Shown here: positions 22,990-32,202 of the stretch, one piece after another
Layout: each line of letters opens with the position of its first letter
How positions within the stretch are numbered: position 1 is the stretch's first letter
NCBI RefSeq assembly: GCF_019392195.1
Contig: NZ_JAHXKI010000002.1
Location: 1,674,001 to 1,738,000 of the forward strand
DNA: 64,000 nt
Origin: Marinobacter sp. F4206
Lineage (GTDB): Bacteria > Pseudomonadota > Gammaproteobacteria > Pseudomonadales > Oleiphilaceae
Reading direction: 5' to 3'
Made by a program: the position numbers and the translations under genes
Notes under the pieces: model-generated
The model's database searches: none
What the model was told of the DNA's origin: nothing
Seen by the model: the letters and a program-made list of their open reading frames with translations, nothing else

Positions 22990-24264
22990 ATGAGCAGCGT
23001 AGTCCGGCTTTCACGCCGTAGCCATGCCGGGATCGGGGTGACCCCCGATTCCAACGTTATCCACAGTCACGAATTCCAGTCCGTGTACCAGCCGATTCTG
23101 AGTCCAACCCATCAGAAACTCGTCGGTTACGAGGCGCTGGTACGCGTGAGCCGGCGCAGTCAGCCGGTGTCACCGGTGAGCCTGTTCGAGCAAGCGCAGG
23201 CACGGGGTCAGACCGCAGAACTGGACAAACACCTGCTGCACCTGCATCTGGCCAATTACTCGGCCCAATCCAGTCCGGTCTGGCTGTTCCTGAACATCAA
23301 CCCCGACACCTGTGTCCACCCCGAGGCCTCCCTGGAACGCCTGGCTGCCCAATGCAAACGCCACGGCATCCACCCGGAAAAAGTAGTGTTGGAACTGGTG
23401 GAAACCGCGTCGGAAGACCCCGGCGCATTGATGGCATTTATCCACAATGCCAAAACCCTGGGTTTTCAGATTGCGATCGATGATTTCGGCATGGGCGATT
23501 CCAATTTCGAGCGCCTGTGGCAAATCAACCCGCTGATCGTAAAGCTGGACCGCAGCCTGTTGGTCAACGCGGAGACCAACAATCGGGCCCGACTGTTGCT
23601 GGAGAGTCTGGTACGGATGATCCGAGAGAGCGGCAGCATGGTGTTGCTCGAAGGCATCGAAAATGGTGCTCAGGCCAGAATCGCCCTGGCTACTGAAGCC
23701 GACCTGTTGCAGGGGTTCCTGTTTGCCCGGCCTGGGATCATTGCCGACGCCACTGTGGATAAATCGGAATCCCGGCTGCGAACGGTGGTGACCGACGCCA
23801 GCGAGTGGACGCTGCAGGACCATCGGGACCAGGAAAATTACCTGCGCCTGTTACGCTTCGAGATCATGGATGCCTGCCACGGTCTGGCGCGCGGCAACGA
23901 TTTCCGCCTCGCTTGCCAGCGCCTGCTGGAACTGGACGGGGTAAAGCGCTGCTTCGTACTGGACGGCAATGGTGTACAGCAGGGCAACCTGGCTCACGCC
24001 AGCCAGGATCTCAATCGGGGCAAATTCAACCCCCTGTACCATTCGGCTGGTGCACGCTGGGGCCATCGGGAATACTTCCGTAACGCCCTGGAGCGACCGC
24101 AACATATCAACAGCTCCCGGCCCTACGTCGCCCTGCCCGACGCCAAACGCACCATCACCTTGTCGACCAGCCTTCCGACCCGGTCCGGTGTCCAGGTGCT
24201 CTGCGTAGACGTGCACCCGGACGAAGTCTTTCACGGCCAGATGGCGTTTCCCTCCACACTCTGA
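22990..24264 (+). CDS. EAL-domain cyclic-di-GMP phosphodiesterase with C-terminal sensory-type domain
   Basis: A 424-residue protein with an N-terminal EAL domain (about residues 20-260) predicted to hydrolyse cyclic di-GMP. All signature residues are visible: YEALVRV, the metal-binding Asn in LNINPDT, LELVETA, IAIDDFG with its two Asp, VKLDRS, LLEGIEN and LQGFLFARP. About 150 residues follow without GGDEF, membrane segments or signal peptide; they resemble the YkuI_C/Cache-like domain attached to some EAL proteins. The frame is open from 22792 but start 22990 is favoured by CGAGGG upstream and normal length. Three perfect DnaA boxes lie within it. Confidence 0.85.
   Translation: MSSVVRLSRRSHAGIGVTPDSNVIHSHEFQSVYQPILSPTHQKLVGYEALVRVSRRSQPVSPVSLFEQAQARGQTAELDKHLLHLHLANYSAQSSPVWLFLNINPDTCVHPEASLERLAAQCKRHGIHPEKVVLELVETASEDPGALMAFIHNAKTLGFQIAIDDFGMGDSNFERLWQINPLIVKLDRSLLVNAETNNRARLLLESLVRMIRESGSMVLLEGIENGAQARIALATEADLLQGFLFARPGIIADATVDKSESRLRTVVTDASEWTLQDHRDQENYLRLLRFEIMDACHGLARGNDFRLACQRLLELDGVKRCFVLDGNGVQQGNLAHASQDLNRGKFNPLYHSAGARWGHREYFRNALERPQHINSSRPYVALPDAKRTITLSTSLPTRSGVQVLCVDVHPDEVFHGQMAFPSTL
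23057..23065 (+). other. Perfect DnaA box in the EAL gene (1)
   Basis: TTATCCACA, encoding Val-Ile-His about 23 codons into the EAL gene. It is the same orientation as the two intergenic boxes at 22588 and 22699. Confidence 0.6.
23438..23446 (+). other. Perfect DnaA box in the EAL gene (2)
   Basis: TTATCCACA, encoding Phe-Ile-His-Asn. It is 381 bases from the previous box and in the same orientation. Confidence 0.6.
23754..23762 (-). other. Perfect DnaA box in the EAL gene (3)
   Basis: TGTGGATAA on the plus strand, opposite in orientation to the four boxes before it and in a different codon phase (Val-Asp-Lys). Confidence 0.6.
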
Positions 24265-24279
24265 ACGGCGGTCCCGACC

Positions 24280-27200
24280 TCAGAAGTCGTCCGCCCGTTT
24301 CCGGGGCGCCGCGGCCATGCCGGAGCCCCCGGCCGAACCGGTAGCCTGGCGTTCCAGCTCCATCTCCACGGCGTTGGTGGACTTGGCAAAACGCGCCAGC
24401 AGGTTATACAGCACCGGGATGATGAACAGCGTCAGGGTGGTGGCAAACACCAACCCGCCCAGAATCACCATGCCGATGGCGGCCCGACTCTCTGCGCCGG
24501 CGCCGGTGGCAATCACCAGCGGGACCGCGCCGAACACCGTCGAGATGGTGGTCATCAATACCGGCCGGAAACGCAGACCGGCCCCTTCCAGAATCGCGTC
24601 TTTAACCGCATACCCCTTGTCCCGCAGCTGGTTGGCAAACTCGACAATCAGGATCCCGTTCTTGGCCATCAACCCCAGCAGCATGATGATGCCGATCTGG
24701 CTGTAGATGTTCAGGCTGATGCCGGACCACCACAGGGCCAGCAAGGCACCGGTCCCGGCCAGCGGCACCGGGAGCATGATGATGAGGGGGTGAATCCAGC
24801 TTTCGAACTGTGCGGCCAGCACCAGGAAGACGATCACGAATGCCAGCCCGAAGGTCAGATAAATGGCCGCGGACGATTCCTCGAACTCCCGGGACAGGCC
24901 CTTGTAACTGACCCGGGCTTCCGGCGGCAGGTTATCCACAGCCAGGTTGTTCAGGTAAGTCAGGGCCGACCCGAGATCGTACCCATCTGCCAGCGACGCA
25001 CTGATGACCACAGCCGGCAGCCGGTCGATGCGGCGCAGGTCCGGATTGGCACCGGTCTCCCTGACCGATACCAGGGCCTGCAGGGGAATCAGGCTGCCAC
25101 CGTCCCGGGGGCGCAGGAATATCTGGCCCAGATCCGCCGGTGTTGCCCGATCGGCGTCCGACGCCTGGACAATGACGTCATACTCCCGCCCCCGGTCCAG
25201 ATAGGTGGTGACCTGACGGGAGGCCAGCATGGTCTGCAGGGTCAGGCCGACATCCTGGACGGTAATATCCAGATCCGCTGCCCGTTCCCGGTCAATGGAC
25301 ACGCGCAGCTCAGGGCGGGTCAGCTCGAAATCGGTTTCCAGATTCAGCAGATTGGGGTTTTCCTTTGCCCGTTCCACGAGTTCATCGCTCCAGGCCTGCA
25401 CCGATTCGTAATCCGGCCCGGCGATGACAAACTCCACCGGCTGGTTAAAGCCACGCTGCCCCAATCCCGCAGGGTTTACCGCCACGGTCCGGATCCCCGA
25501 GATCTGGCTGAGCTTGCCCCGCAACTCACTGGTAATCTGCTGCTGTTTGGTGTCCCGCTCCTCCCAGGGCACCAGCCCCATGATCATGAAGGCGTTGTCT
25601 TCCTCGTTGCGGAATCCGACGATGGACAACAGCCGGTCAGCGACACCGGATTCCAGGTAGGGCAGCAGCTGCTCCTCGGCCTGACGAACATAGTGATCGG
25701 TATACTCCACCGTCGATCCCCGGGGCGCGCTGGTGGGCATGATGATGATGCCACGATCCTCGGTCGGCGCCAGTTCCTGGGGCAGCTTCGGGTAGATAAC
25801 CGCAGCGGCAATCAGGCCCGCGATTCCGAGACCGAGCAGCAGGCCCGGCTGGTTCAGGGAGAACTTCAACAACCGCTGGTACCCGCTGGTCAGGCCATCA
25901 AGAACCTTCTCACTGGCGGCCCACAAGCGGTGACCCTCGGCCGACTCCGGACTGTGCCGGAGCCATTTCGAGCACAACATGGGCGCCAGGGTGAGCGCCA
26001 CCAGACTGGAGACCACCACCGCGGCGGCGAGGGTAAAGCCGAACTCGGCGAACAGGCGACCGATGTTGCCGCCCATGAACGAGATGGGCACGAACACGGC
26101 CACCAGGGTCAACGTGGTCGCGATGACTGCAAACGCGACCTGCTTTGCGCCCCGGTAGGACGCCAGCAGCGCCGGTTCACCATCGTCGATCCGGCGCTGG
26201 ATGTTCTCCAGCATCACGATGGCATCATCCACCACCAGGCCAATGGCGAGAATGACGGCCAACAGGGTCAGTACGTTGATGGAAAACCCCAGGAAGCCCA
26301 GTCCGATAAAGGCGCCGATCACCGCCACCGGGATGGTCACCGCCGGAATCAATGTCGCACGCCAGGAGCGCAGGAACAGGAAGATCACCAAAATCACCAG
26401 GGATACGGCAATCGCCAGGGTGATGAGCACTTCCTTGATCGACGCCCGGATAAAGATGGATTCGTCGTAGCTTTCGGCGATGGTCACTTCCGGTGGCAGG
26501 GTTTCCCGGATTTTTTCCAGTTCCGCCTGAACCGCATCGGAGACCGCCACGGTGTTGGCTTTGGACTGGCGGATGATGCCCATGCCGATGGCAGTCTGGC
26601 CATTGGCGCGTAACCGGCTGACGTCCGACTCCACGCCCATCTGTACATTCGCGACCTCGCCGAGGCGCAGCAGGTCGTTACCGTCGCGACGGATGACCAG
26701 CCGCCGGAATTCGTCGACGGTGGATAACCGGCCCTCGGCCCGGACGGTGAAGTTACGGGTGGAGGAATCCACCGAACCGGCGGGCAACTCCACGTTGTTG
26801 CGGCGCAGGGCCGCTTCCACCTCGGCCACGGTAATGTTCCGGGCCGCCAGACGCTCCCGATCCAGCCACACCCGGATGGCGTAACGGCGCTCACCACCAA
26901 TGGAGACGTCGGCCACGCCATCAAGCACGGACAGCCGATCGGCCAGTGCCCGATCGGCGAAATCACTCAGTTCGGCGCTGTCCCAGACATCGCTGCGCAG
27001 CGTCACCCACATCATCGGGCGAGCGTCGGAGTCGGCCTTGCGAACCACCGGAGACTCGGCTTCATCCGGCAACTGATCGGCGACCCGGGACACAGCATCC
27101 CGGACATCGTTGGCGGCGATATCCACATCCCTGGCTGTGGAAAACTCGATGCTGGTGCGGGATTCCCCCTGCTCGGTGGACGACTCGATGGATCGGATGC

Positions 27201-27426
27201 CCTCAATACCGCTGATTGCACCCTCCACAACCTGGGTAATCTGGGTGTCCACCACTTCCGCTGCAGCGCCGATATAGTTCGTGGAAATGGACACCACCGG
27301 CGGATCGATGTCCGGATACTCCCGCACCGGCAACCCCAGCAACGCGGCCAGGCCAAACACCACAATCAGGAGACTGAGAACGGTCGCGAATACCGGTCGC
27401 TTGATGGAGACATCGGAGAGAATCAA
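24280..27426 (-). CDS. RND-family efflux transporter permease (HAE1/AcrB-like)
   Basis: A 1048-residue inner-membrane proton antiporter that would form the pump of a tripartite efflux system. It begins MILSDVSIKRPVFATVLSLL, the first transmembrane helix. The proton-relay aspartates lie in AIGLVVDDAIVMLENI of the fourth helix, and two internally repeated halves with large periplasmic loops are present. It is 2 bases downstream of its membrane-fusion partner. No outer-membrane factor is encoded nearby, so a TolC-like protein from elsewhere would be needed. The substrate cannot be predicted. The stop lies 15 bases from the end of the convergent EAL gene. Confidence 0.92.
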   Translation of the reverse strand: MILSDVSIKRPVFATVLSLLIVVFGLAALLGLPVREYPDIDPPVVSISTNYIGAAAEVVDTQITQVVEGAISGIEGIRSIESSTEQGESRTSIEFSTARDVDIAANDVRDAVSRVADQLPDEAESPVVRKADSDARPMMWVTLRSDVWDSAELSDFADRALADRLSVLDGVADVSIGGERRYAIRVWLDRERLAARNITVAEVEAALRRNNVELPAGSVDSSTRNFTVRAEGRLSTVDEFRRLVIRRDGNDLLRLGEVANVQMGVESDVSRLRANGQTAIGMGIIRQSKANTVAVSDAVQAELEKIRETLPPEVTIAESYDESIFIRASIKEVLITLAIAVSLVILVIFLFLRSWRATLIPAVTIPVAVIGAFIGLGFLGFSINVLTLLAVILAIGLVVDDAIVMLENIQRRIDDGEPALLASYRGAKQVAFAVIATTLTLVAVFVPISFMGGNIGRLFAEFGFTLAAAVVVSSLVALTLAPMLCSKWLRHSPESAEGHRLWAASEKVLDGLTSGYQRLLKFSLNQPGLLLGLGIAGLIAAAVIYPKLPQELAPTEDRGIIIMPTSAPRGSTVEYTDHYVRQAEEQLLPYLESGVADRLLSIVGFRNEEDNAFMIMGLVPWEERDTKQQQITSELRGKLSQISGIRTVAVNPAGLGQRGFNQPVEFVIAGPDYESVQAWSDELVERAKENPNLLNLETDFELTRPELRVSIDRERAADLDITVQDVGLTLQTMLASRQVTTYLDRGREYDVIVQASDADRATPADLGQIFLRPRDGGSLIPLQALVSVRETGANPDLRRIDRLPAVVISASLADGYDLGSALTYLNNLAVDNLPPEARVSYKGLSREFEESSAAIYLTFGLAFVIVFLVLAAQFESWIHPLIIMLPVPLAGTGALLALWWSGISLNIYSQIGIIMLLGLMAKNGILIVEFANQLRDKGYAVKDAILEGAGLRFRPVLMTTISTVFGAVPLVIATGAGAESRAAIGMVILGGLVFATTLTLFIIPVLYNLLARFAKSTNAVEMELERQATGSAGGSGMAAAPRKRADDF
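24932..24940 (+). other. Perfect DnaA box in the RND permease gene
   Basis: TTATCCACA on the plus strand, opposite the coding strand (Val-Asp-Asn). It is the rightmost member of the local cluster, 1.2 kb from its nearest neighbour. Confidence 0.5.
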
Positions 27427-27428
27427 GG

Positions 27429-28523
27429 TCAGGTCTCCAGGGACTGGCTAAAGCGGTTATCGGGAATGGCATTTTCGCCATCCACCACTTCGATGCGGTC
27501 ACCGCTGCTGATGCGGTCCTGGCCGGTGACAATCACCGCATCCTCGAGGGTCAGTCCCTCGGCCACTTCCACCCTGCCCGGCATCCGCGATCCCAGGGTG
27601 ACGGAGATCCGTCGGGCAATGCCATCCTCGGCAACAAACACATACTGTTCATCGCCCCGAATCATCACCGCCTGTTCCGGAATCACCAGGGCCTCTCGCT
27701 CCCTGAGCGTCAGGGTCGCCGACATGAACTGCCCCGGACGCAACATACCGTTCGGATTATCAATCAGGGCCCGCACCGGCAGGGTCCGGCTGAGTTCATT
27801 GATGCGGGTGCCCAGCTCGGCGAGCTGGCCTGTAAACCGGATCTCGGGAAAAGCGGGCGAACGCCCGGTGACTGGCTGTCCCAGCCCGACCTGACCCAGG
27901 AACCGCTCCGGGATGGCAAAATTCAGTTCCATGCGGTCGGTGGAATCCAGGGTGGTTACCGGCGTTCCAGCACTCACATAGGCGCCAACGGCAATGTCGC
28001 TGAGCCCAACCACGCCATCAAAGGGTGCTTCAATCCGGTGATTTTCCAACCGAACCCGGGCAGCGTCCAGCTGGGCCTCGGCGACGATCACGGTGGTCCT
28101 CAGTGCGTCCACCTGAGCCTGGGATACGCTGTTGTTCGAGCGCAGCCGCTGGGCCCGATCCAACTGTCGGCGGCTGTCCGCCAACTGGGATTCGATCACT
28201 TGGAGATCGGCCCGGGCCTGACGGTCGTCCAGTCGCAACAGAACATCCCCTTCACTGACCCGGTCGCCCGGCCGAAGGTTCAGGGCAATCACCCGGCCAC
28301 TGACCTCGGTGGTCAGCGCCACCGCGTTCATGGCCCGGAGGTTACCCACCGATTTGACCACATCCCGAACGGTATCCTGTTCCGGCAACCGGGTGTTCAC
28401 CACGCTGGCCGGGCGCTCGCGACCGGCCTTTGCCGCATCCTCGACGCCCAGATTCTGATACCCCACCGCAGCGCCCGCCGCCACTACAACCAAAACCAGT
28501 GCCACCAGCCATTGCTTCCACAT
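27429..28523 (-). CDS. RND efflux periplasmic adaptor (membrane fusion protein)
   Basis: A 364-residue HlyD/AcrA-type adaptor that bridges the RND permease to an outer-membrane channel. The N-terminus (MWKQWLVALVLVVVAAGAAV) is a membrane anchor or uncleaved signal. Then come the barrel-sandwich lipoyl half-motif (SGRVIALNLRPGDRVSEGDVL), a helical hairpin of about 70 residues with heptad character (QVIESQLADSRRQLDRAQRL), and the second lipoyl half (IEAPFDGVVGLSDIAVG). It lies immediately upstream of the permease and is almost certainly translated with it. Confidence 0.92.
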   Translation of the reverse strand: MWKQWLVALVLVVVAAGAAVGYQNLGVEDAAKAGRERPASVVNTRLPEQDTVRDVVKSVGNLRAMNAVALTTEVSGRVIALNLRPGDRVSEGDVLLRLDDRQARADLQVIESQLADSRRQLDRAQRLRSNNSVSQAQVDALRTTVIVAEAQLDAARVRLENHRIEAPFDGVVGLSDIAVGAYVSAGTPVTTLDSTDRMELNFAIPERFLGQVGLGQPVTGRSPAFPEIRFTGQLAELGTRINELSRTLPVRALIDNPNGMLRPGQFMSATLTLREREALVIPEQAVMIRGDEQYVFVAEDGIARRISVTLGSRMPGRVEVAEGLTLEDAVIVTGQDRISSGDRIEVVDGENAIPDNRFSQSLET

Positions 28524-28558
28524 AAGAGATTCCAGCGTCTGTAAATCGTCAGGTGAGT

Positions 28559-29119
28559 CTATTTCTTCCGGATGACCAGGACGATCTCCCCGACCTCAAT
28601 GCCCCACTTACTCATGGTGGTCTGATTGATCAGGGTGTCCGGCGTCACCAGGTACATCCAGTCGTCCATGCGCACGTCCAGGGTGCCGTCACCGTACGCC
28701 ACCCGCAGGACATAGTTCATGTGAATGGCATTGCCCTGCCACTCCATCATGCCGGGCTCGACCACATCCCCGGCCGTGGCGCGATACCCCTGTTCGACGG
28801 GAGCCAGCGTCCAGACCCGGGTCTGGACCTCGCCGTCGTCGAACCGAAAGACCTCGTCCAGAGTGCCAGTGCCATCGTCATCCCAGGAGGCGGAGATATC
28901 CGCGTCGAAGGTACGGATCACTTCACCGGAATAGTCCTTCACCACACCCCGGGCCGACAGTTCGCCGGTGAAGAACTGGTCCGGGATCAGCGCGGGCGCG
29001 CGCTCACTGTAATCCTCCAGTGAGGGGCCCGCGCATCCGGCGAGTAGCCCCACCCCGAACAATACCCAGAGAACCCGGACCAGACCAGAGACAGCAACGC
29101 TAACAGAGGGGATTTGCAT
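28559..29119 (-). CDS. DUF3833-type lipoprotein
   Basis: A 186-residue predicted lipoprotein. After the start at 29119 a hydrophobic signal ends in LLAGC, a lipobox with the acylated Cys. The mature part has the pattern of DUF3833 proteins (FFTGELSARGVVKDYSGEVIRTF, then DEVFRFDDGE and DDWMYLVTPDTLINQT), a family without assigned biochemical function. The frame is open to 29188, but the signal peptide fixes the start. It lies 35 bases upstream of the RND adaptor and may be in the same operon; an envelope-related role is only a guess from that. Confidence 0.78.
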   Translation of the reverse strand: MQIPSVSVAVSGLVRVLWVLFGVGLLAGCAGPSLEDYSERAPALIPDQFFTGELSARGVVKDYSGEVIRTFDADISASWDDDGTGTLDEVFRFDDGEVQTRVWTLAPVEQGYRATAGDVVEPGMMEWQGNAIHMNYVLRVAYGDGTLDVRMDDWMYLVTPDTLINQTTMSKWGIEVGEIVLVIRKK

Positions 29120-29367
29120 GACTTTTACACTCGCGCAACAGAACATGGATGAAACAACTGTGCCCAAGAATACGCAGTACCCGGGCACTCCGATCAGCCT
29201 GCGTCAAGGCCTCTCGGCGGTTTCGTCATTTCAGCCAATTGTCTTTCCTGACAGGAGCGCGAGTGCTTTTCGTCAATGGCAGCGCACGGGTAATACCGTA
29301 AAACAGAGAGCAATGGAGGCCAAACTGACCTCTCAAACCTGACATCAAGAGAACACGAGGAACCGTT

Positions 29368-31188
29368 ATGCCGGTTTACAAGGCGCCATTGCGCGACATG
29401 AAATTCCTGCTCAATGAAGTGTTCGATTACCCCCGACACTACCAGGGCCTTGCCAGCGGTGGTAACGCCACCCCGGACATTGTTGACGCCATCCTCACCG
29501 AGTGTGGCCGGTTCTGCGAAGAGGTGCTGAGCCCGCTGTACCAGACCGGGGATGAGGAAGGCTGCACGCTGGAAGACGGCGTCGTCACCACCCCGACGGG
29601 CTACAAGGAGGCCTACGAGCAGTACGCCATGGGCGGCTGGCAGGGACTGTCCGCGCCCGAGGAATTCGGTGGCCAGGGCCTGCCCGCGTCCATGGGCCTG
29701 CTCAAGCAGGAGATGATGGGCACCGCAAACTGGTCGTTCTCCATGTACCCGGGCCTGTCCCTCGGTGCCATGAACACCATTTTCCTGCATGGCAGTGAGG
29801 CGCAGCAGCACACTTACCTCGCCCCGCTGACCGAGGGTCGCTGGGCGGGCACCATGTGCCTGACCGAACCCCAATGCGGTACCGATCTCGGCCAGGTAAA
29901 AACCAAAGCCGAGCCCCAGGCCAATGGCAGCTACCGACTGACCGGTACCAAGATTTTCATCTCCTCGGGCGACCATGACCTGACCGAGAACATTGTCCAC
30001 ATCGTGCTGGCCCGCCTGCCGGACGCACCCAAGGGCACCCGGGGAATCAGCCTGTTCATCGTGCCCAAGTTCCTGCCGACCGACGATGGCGGTGTTGGCA
30101 AACGCAATGCCGTGACCTGCGGCAGCCTGGAAAAGAAAATGGGCATCAAGGCGTCCGCCACCTGCGTGATGAACTTTGACGGTGCCACCGGATACCTGAT
30201 CGGGCCGGAGAACGAGGGCCTGAACTGCATGTTCACCTTTATGAACACCGCCCGCATCGGTACCGCCATCCAGGGTGTGGGTCCGGCAGAGCTGTCCTAT
30301 CAGTGGGCGCTGGCTTATGCCCGGGAGCGCCGCTCCATGCGGGCTCTGTCCGGCAAAAAGGAACCGGAACAGGTCGCCGACGCGCTGATTCACCATGCCG
30401 ATGTGCGCCGGATGTTACTGACCCAGAAGGCCATCGCCGAAGGTGGTCGGGCCATGCTCTACTACGCTGCCCGACTGGCGGACCACATGGTGGAGGGCCA
30501 CACCACGGGCGATCAGAAGAAAGCCGACAGGTACGACGACAAACTCGGCTTCCTAACGCCGATCCTGAAGGGCTTCCTCACCGAACTGGGGTGTGAGGCC
30601 GCCAATCTTGGCATGCAGGTATTTGGTGGCCACGGGTACATCCGTGAGCACGGGATGGAACAGATTGTCCGGGACACCCGGATCGCCACGCTCTACGAGG
30701 GGACCACCGGCATCCAGGCCCTGGACCTTCTGGGGCGCAAGGTGCTGTTGATGACCCAGGGTGGGGCCGTGCGGGACTTTACCCTGAAAGTAGCCAACTT
30801 CGCCCGCAAGCACCTGACCGACAAGCGTTTGCGTCCGTATGCCGTGGAACTGCTGAAACTGACCGCCCAATGGAACCTGCTGACCGTCCGCGTAATGCTG
30901 GCAGCCCGCAAGGACCGGGACGTGGTGAGTGCGGCGGCAAACGATTTCCTGATGTACAGCGGCTACGTCACCATGGCCTACATCTGGGCCCGCCAGGCGG
31001 CCGTGGCCGCAGACCGGCTGAGCAAGGGCGGTGAGGAATCCGCGGCGTTCTACAAGGCCAAGCTGGCCACCGCCGAGTTCTACTACGAACGGCTGCTGCC
31101 ACGGGCGCAGGCCCACGCCACCAGCATGCTGAGCCCCACCAACAACCTGATGCAACTGGACGCCGAGGACATGGCCTTCACCGGCTGA
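29368..31188 (+). CDS. Large acyl-CoA dehydrogenase (DmdC/FadE5-like, with C-terminal extension)
   Basis: A 606-residue FAD-dependent acyl-CoA dehydrogenase of the long family branch that carries an additional C-terminal helical domain. The FAD/substrate motif is MCLTEPQCGTDLGQV around residue 160. The catalytic glutamate is in ATLYEGTTGIQALDLLGRK, which is characteristic of this branch. The N-terminal YKAPLRDMKFLLNEVFDY is also typical. Relatives act on 3-methylmercaptopropionyl-CoA (DmdC), aryl-acyl-CoAs or long-chain acyl-CoAs, and the sequence alone does not separate these. GAGGAA precedes the ATG. It is a single gene, divergent from the DUF3833 lipoprotein. Confidence 0.85.
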   Translation: MPVYKAPLRDMKFLLNEVFDYPRHYQGLASGGNATPDIVDAILTECGRFCEEVLSPLYQTGDEEGCTLEDGVVTTPTGYKEAYEQYAMGGWQGLSAPEEFGGQGLPASMGLLKQEMMGTANWSFSMYPGLSLGAMNTIFLHGSEAQQHTYLAPLTEGRWAGTMCLTEPQCGTDLGQVKTKAEPQANGSYRLTGTKIFISSGDHDLTENIVHIVLARLPDAPKGTRGISLFIVPKFLPTDDGGVGKRNAVTCGSLEKKMGIKASATCVMNFDGATGYLIGPENEGLNCMFTFMNTARIGTAIQGVGPAELSYQWALAYARERRSMRALSGKKEPEQVADALIHHADVRRMLLTQKAIAEGGRAMLYYAARLADHMVEGHTTGDQKKADRYDDKLGFLTPILKGFLTELGCEAANLGMQVFGGHGYIREHGMEQIVRDTRIATLYEGTTGIQALDLLGRKVLLMTQGGAVRDFTLKVANFARKHLTDKRLRPYAVELLKLTAQWNLLTVRVMLAARKDRDVVSAAANDFLMYSGYVTMAYIWARQAAVAADRLSKGGEESAAFYKAKLATAEFYYERLLPRAQAHATSMLSPTNNLMQLDAEDMAFTG

Positions 31189-31212
31189 CCGGACCCGCCG
31201 TTATCGGGTCAT

Positions 31213-31236
31213 CGCCGGGACTCCACAATCCCGGCG
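31213..31236. terminator. Bidirectional hairpin between two convergent genes
   Basis: CGCCGGGA and TCCCGGCG form an eight-base-pair stem with an eight-base loop in the 65-base gap between the acyl-CoA dehydrogenase (ends 31188) and the binding-protein gene on the other strand (ends 31254). There is no U-tract, so intrinsic termination is uncertain. Confidence 0.4.
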
Positions 31237-31253
31237 AGCAACCAATCCGAACC

Positions 31254-32000
31254 TCAGAGACCGTACTTGGTCTCGATGGCCTCAAACATGCCGGAGTCGT
31301 GGACCTGCTCCAGGGCCTCGTTCAACTTATCCACAACCTCGTCCGGGGTTCTGGGATTGATCGCCAGGAACAGTTCGGTGTCGTTGAACGAGTAAACCGG
31401 GACCAGGCCCTCCACGTTCTGCTGCGAGGCGAAGTAAGGGCCCGCGAGGCGATCGGCGATCCAGAGGTCGATCTGGCCCAGCTCCAGACGCTTGGGGTTC
31501 AGGTCGTCGCTGTCCAGGGCCGATACCTCGTAGCCTCGGGCCAGCAGGTATTCGGTCATGACATCGTTGCGGTAGCCACCAAAAACCTTGTCCTCGGCAT
31601 CGTCGAGGCTGTCCATCTCGAACTCCGAGTCCGCCGGGGCAAAGATGGTCCACAGGTTCTTGGTCAGCGGCCCCACCCACTTGAAGCGCGGTGCCCGCTC
31701 CTCGGTGTAAGTGGTGCAAAAGATACCGTGATTGGGCTTATTCAGGGCCCGGTTGTAGCCATAGTCCCAGTTACGGAGCTTGATCACGTAATCGAGATCG
31801 GTGTTTTTCAGAATCGCCTTGACCATTTCCGTGCACAGGCCATCAACGTTCGACCCGTTGTGCTCAAACGCGCGGCCGGTGGCGCTCATGTTGTAGGGAG
31901 GGAAGTTCTCAGTGTAGAAGTAGAGCTTGTCAGAAGCCTGACTGTTCGGGGTGATGGCGAGGAAAGCCACCAGGGTTGCCAGCAGGGACAGATGCCGCAC
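31254..32000 (-). CDS. Periplasmic solute-binding protein, family 3-like (copy 1)
   Basis: A 248-residue secreted protein of the bacterial extracellular solute-binding family 3 fold. A signal peptide ends near NSQAS; the mature part begins LYFYTENFPPYNMS, typical of the first strand and ligand pocket of this family. The GTG start at 32000 has AAGGAGAG six bases upstream. No ABC permease or ATPase is nearby, so it may feed a distant transporter or act as a sensor or stand-alone binding protein. A paralogue of exactly the same length and about four-fifths identical in the mature part lies 202 bases upstream. Confidence 0.8.
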   Translation of the reverse strand: MRHLSLLATLVAFLAITPNSQASDKLYFYTENFPPYNMSATGRAFEHNGSNVDGLCTEMVKAILKNTDLDYVIKLRNWDYGYNRALNKPNHGIFCTTYTEERAPRFKWVGPLTKNLWTIFAPADSEFEMDSLDDAEDKVFGGYRNDVMTEYLLARGYEVSALDSDDLNPKRLELGQIDLWIADRLAGPYFASQQNVEGLVPVYSFNDTELFLAINPRTPDEVVDKLNEALEQVHDSGMFEAIETKYGL

Positions 32001-32202
32001 GTTTTCTCTCCTTTAATTTTTTACCACAACAAACGGTGGCGTCGCTCTTGATGCGGGCGGCAGTCTAGCTCAGCTGGTATCAGGGGTTTACCGAATATGT
32101 GTTTAATTTCGTAATTAAATCAATGGAAAACGCCCCCGCCGATCCGGTAACCAGGGAGGTCACGCACCGGGTCGGGGACCGTTCAGGCTGTGGAAAACTC
32201 GT

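Noticed and set aside
24790..26613. 607-codon open frame on the plus strand
   Set aside because: It lies opposite the RND permease gene, has shadow-type composition (Arg/Gln/His/Gly-rich, no domain), and GC-rich coding DNA often leaves the antisense frame open.
29194..30396. 400-codon minus-strand frame opposite the large acyl-CoA dehydrogenase
   Set aside because: The dehydrogenase motifs on the plus strand are clear; the antisense frame is His/Gly/Gln-rich and motif-free.
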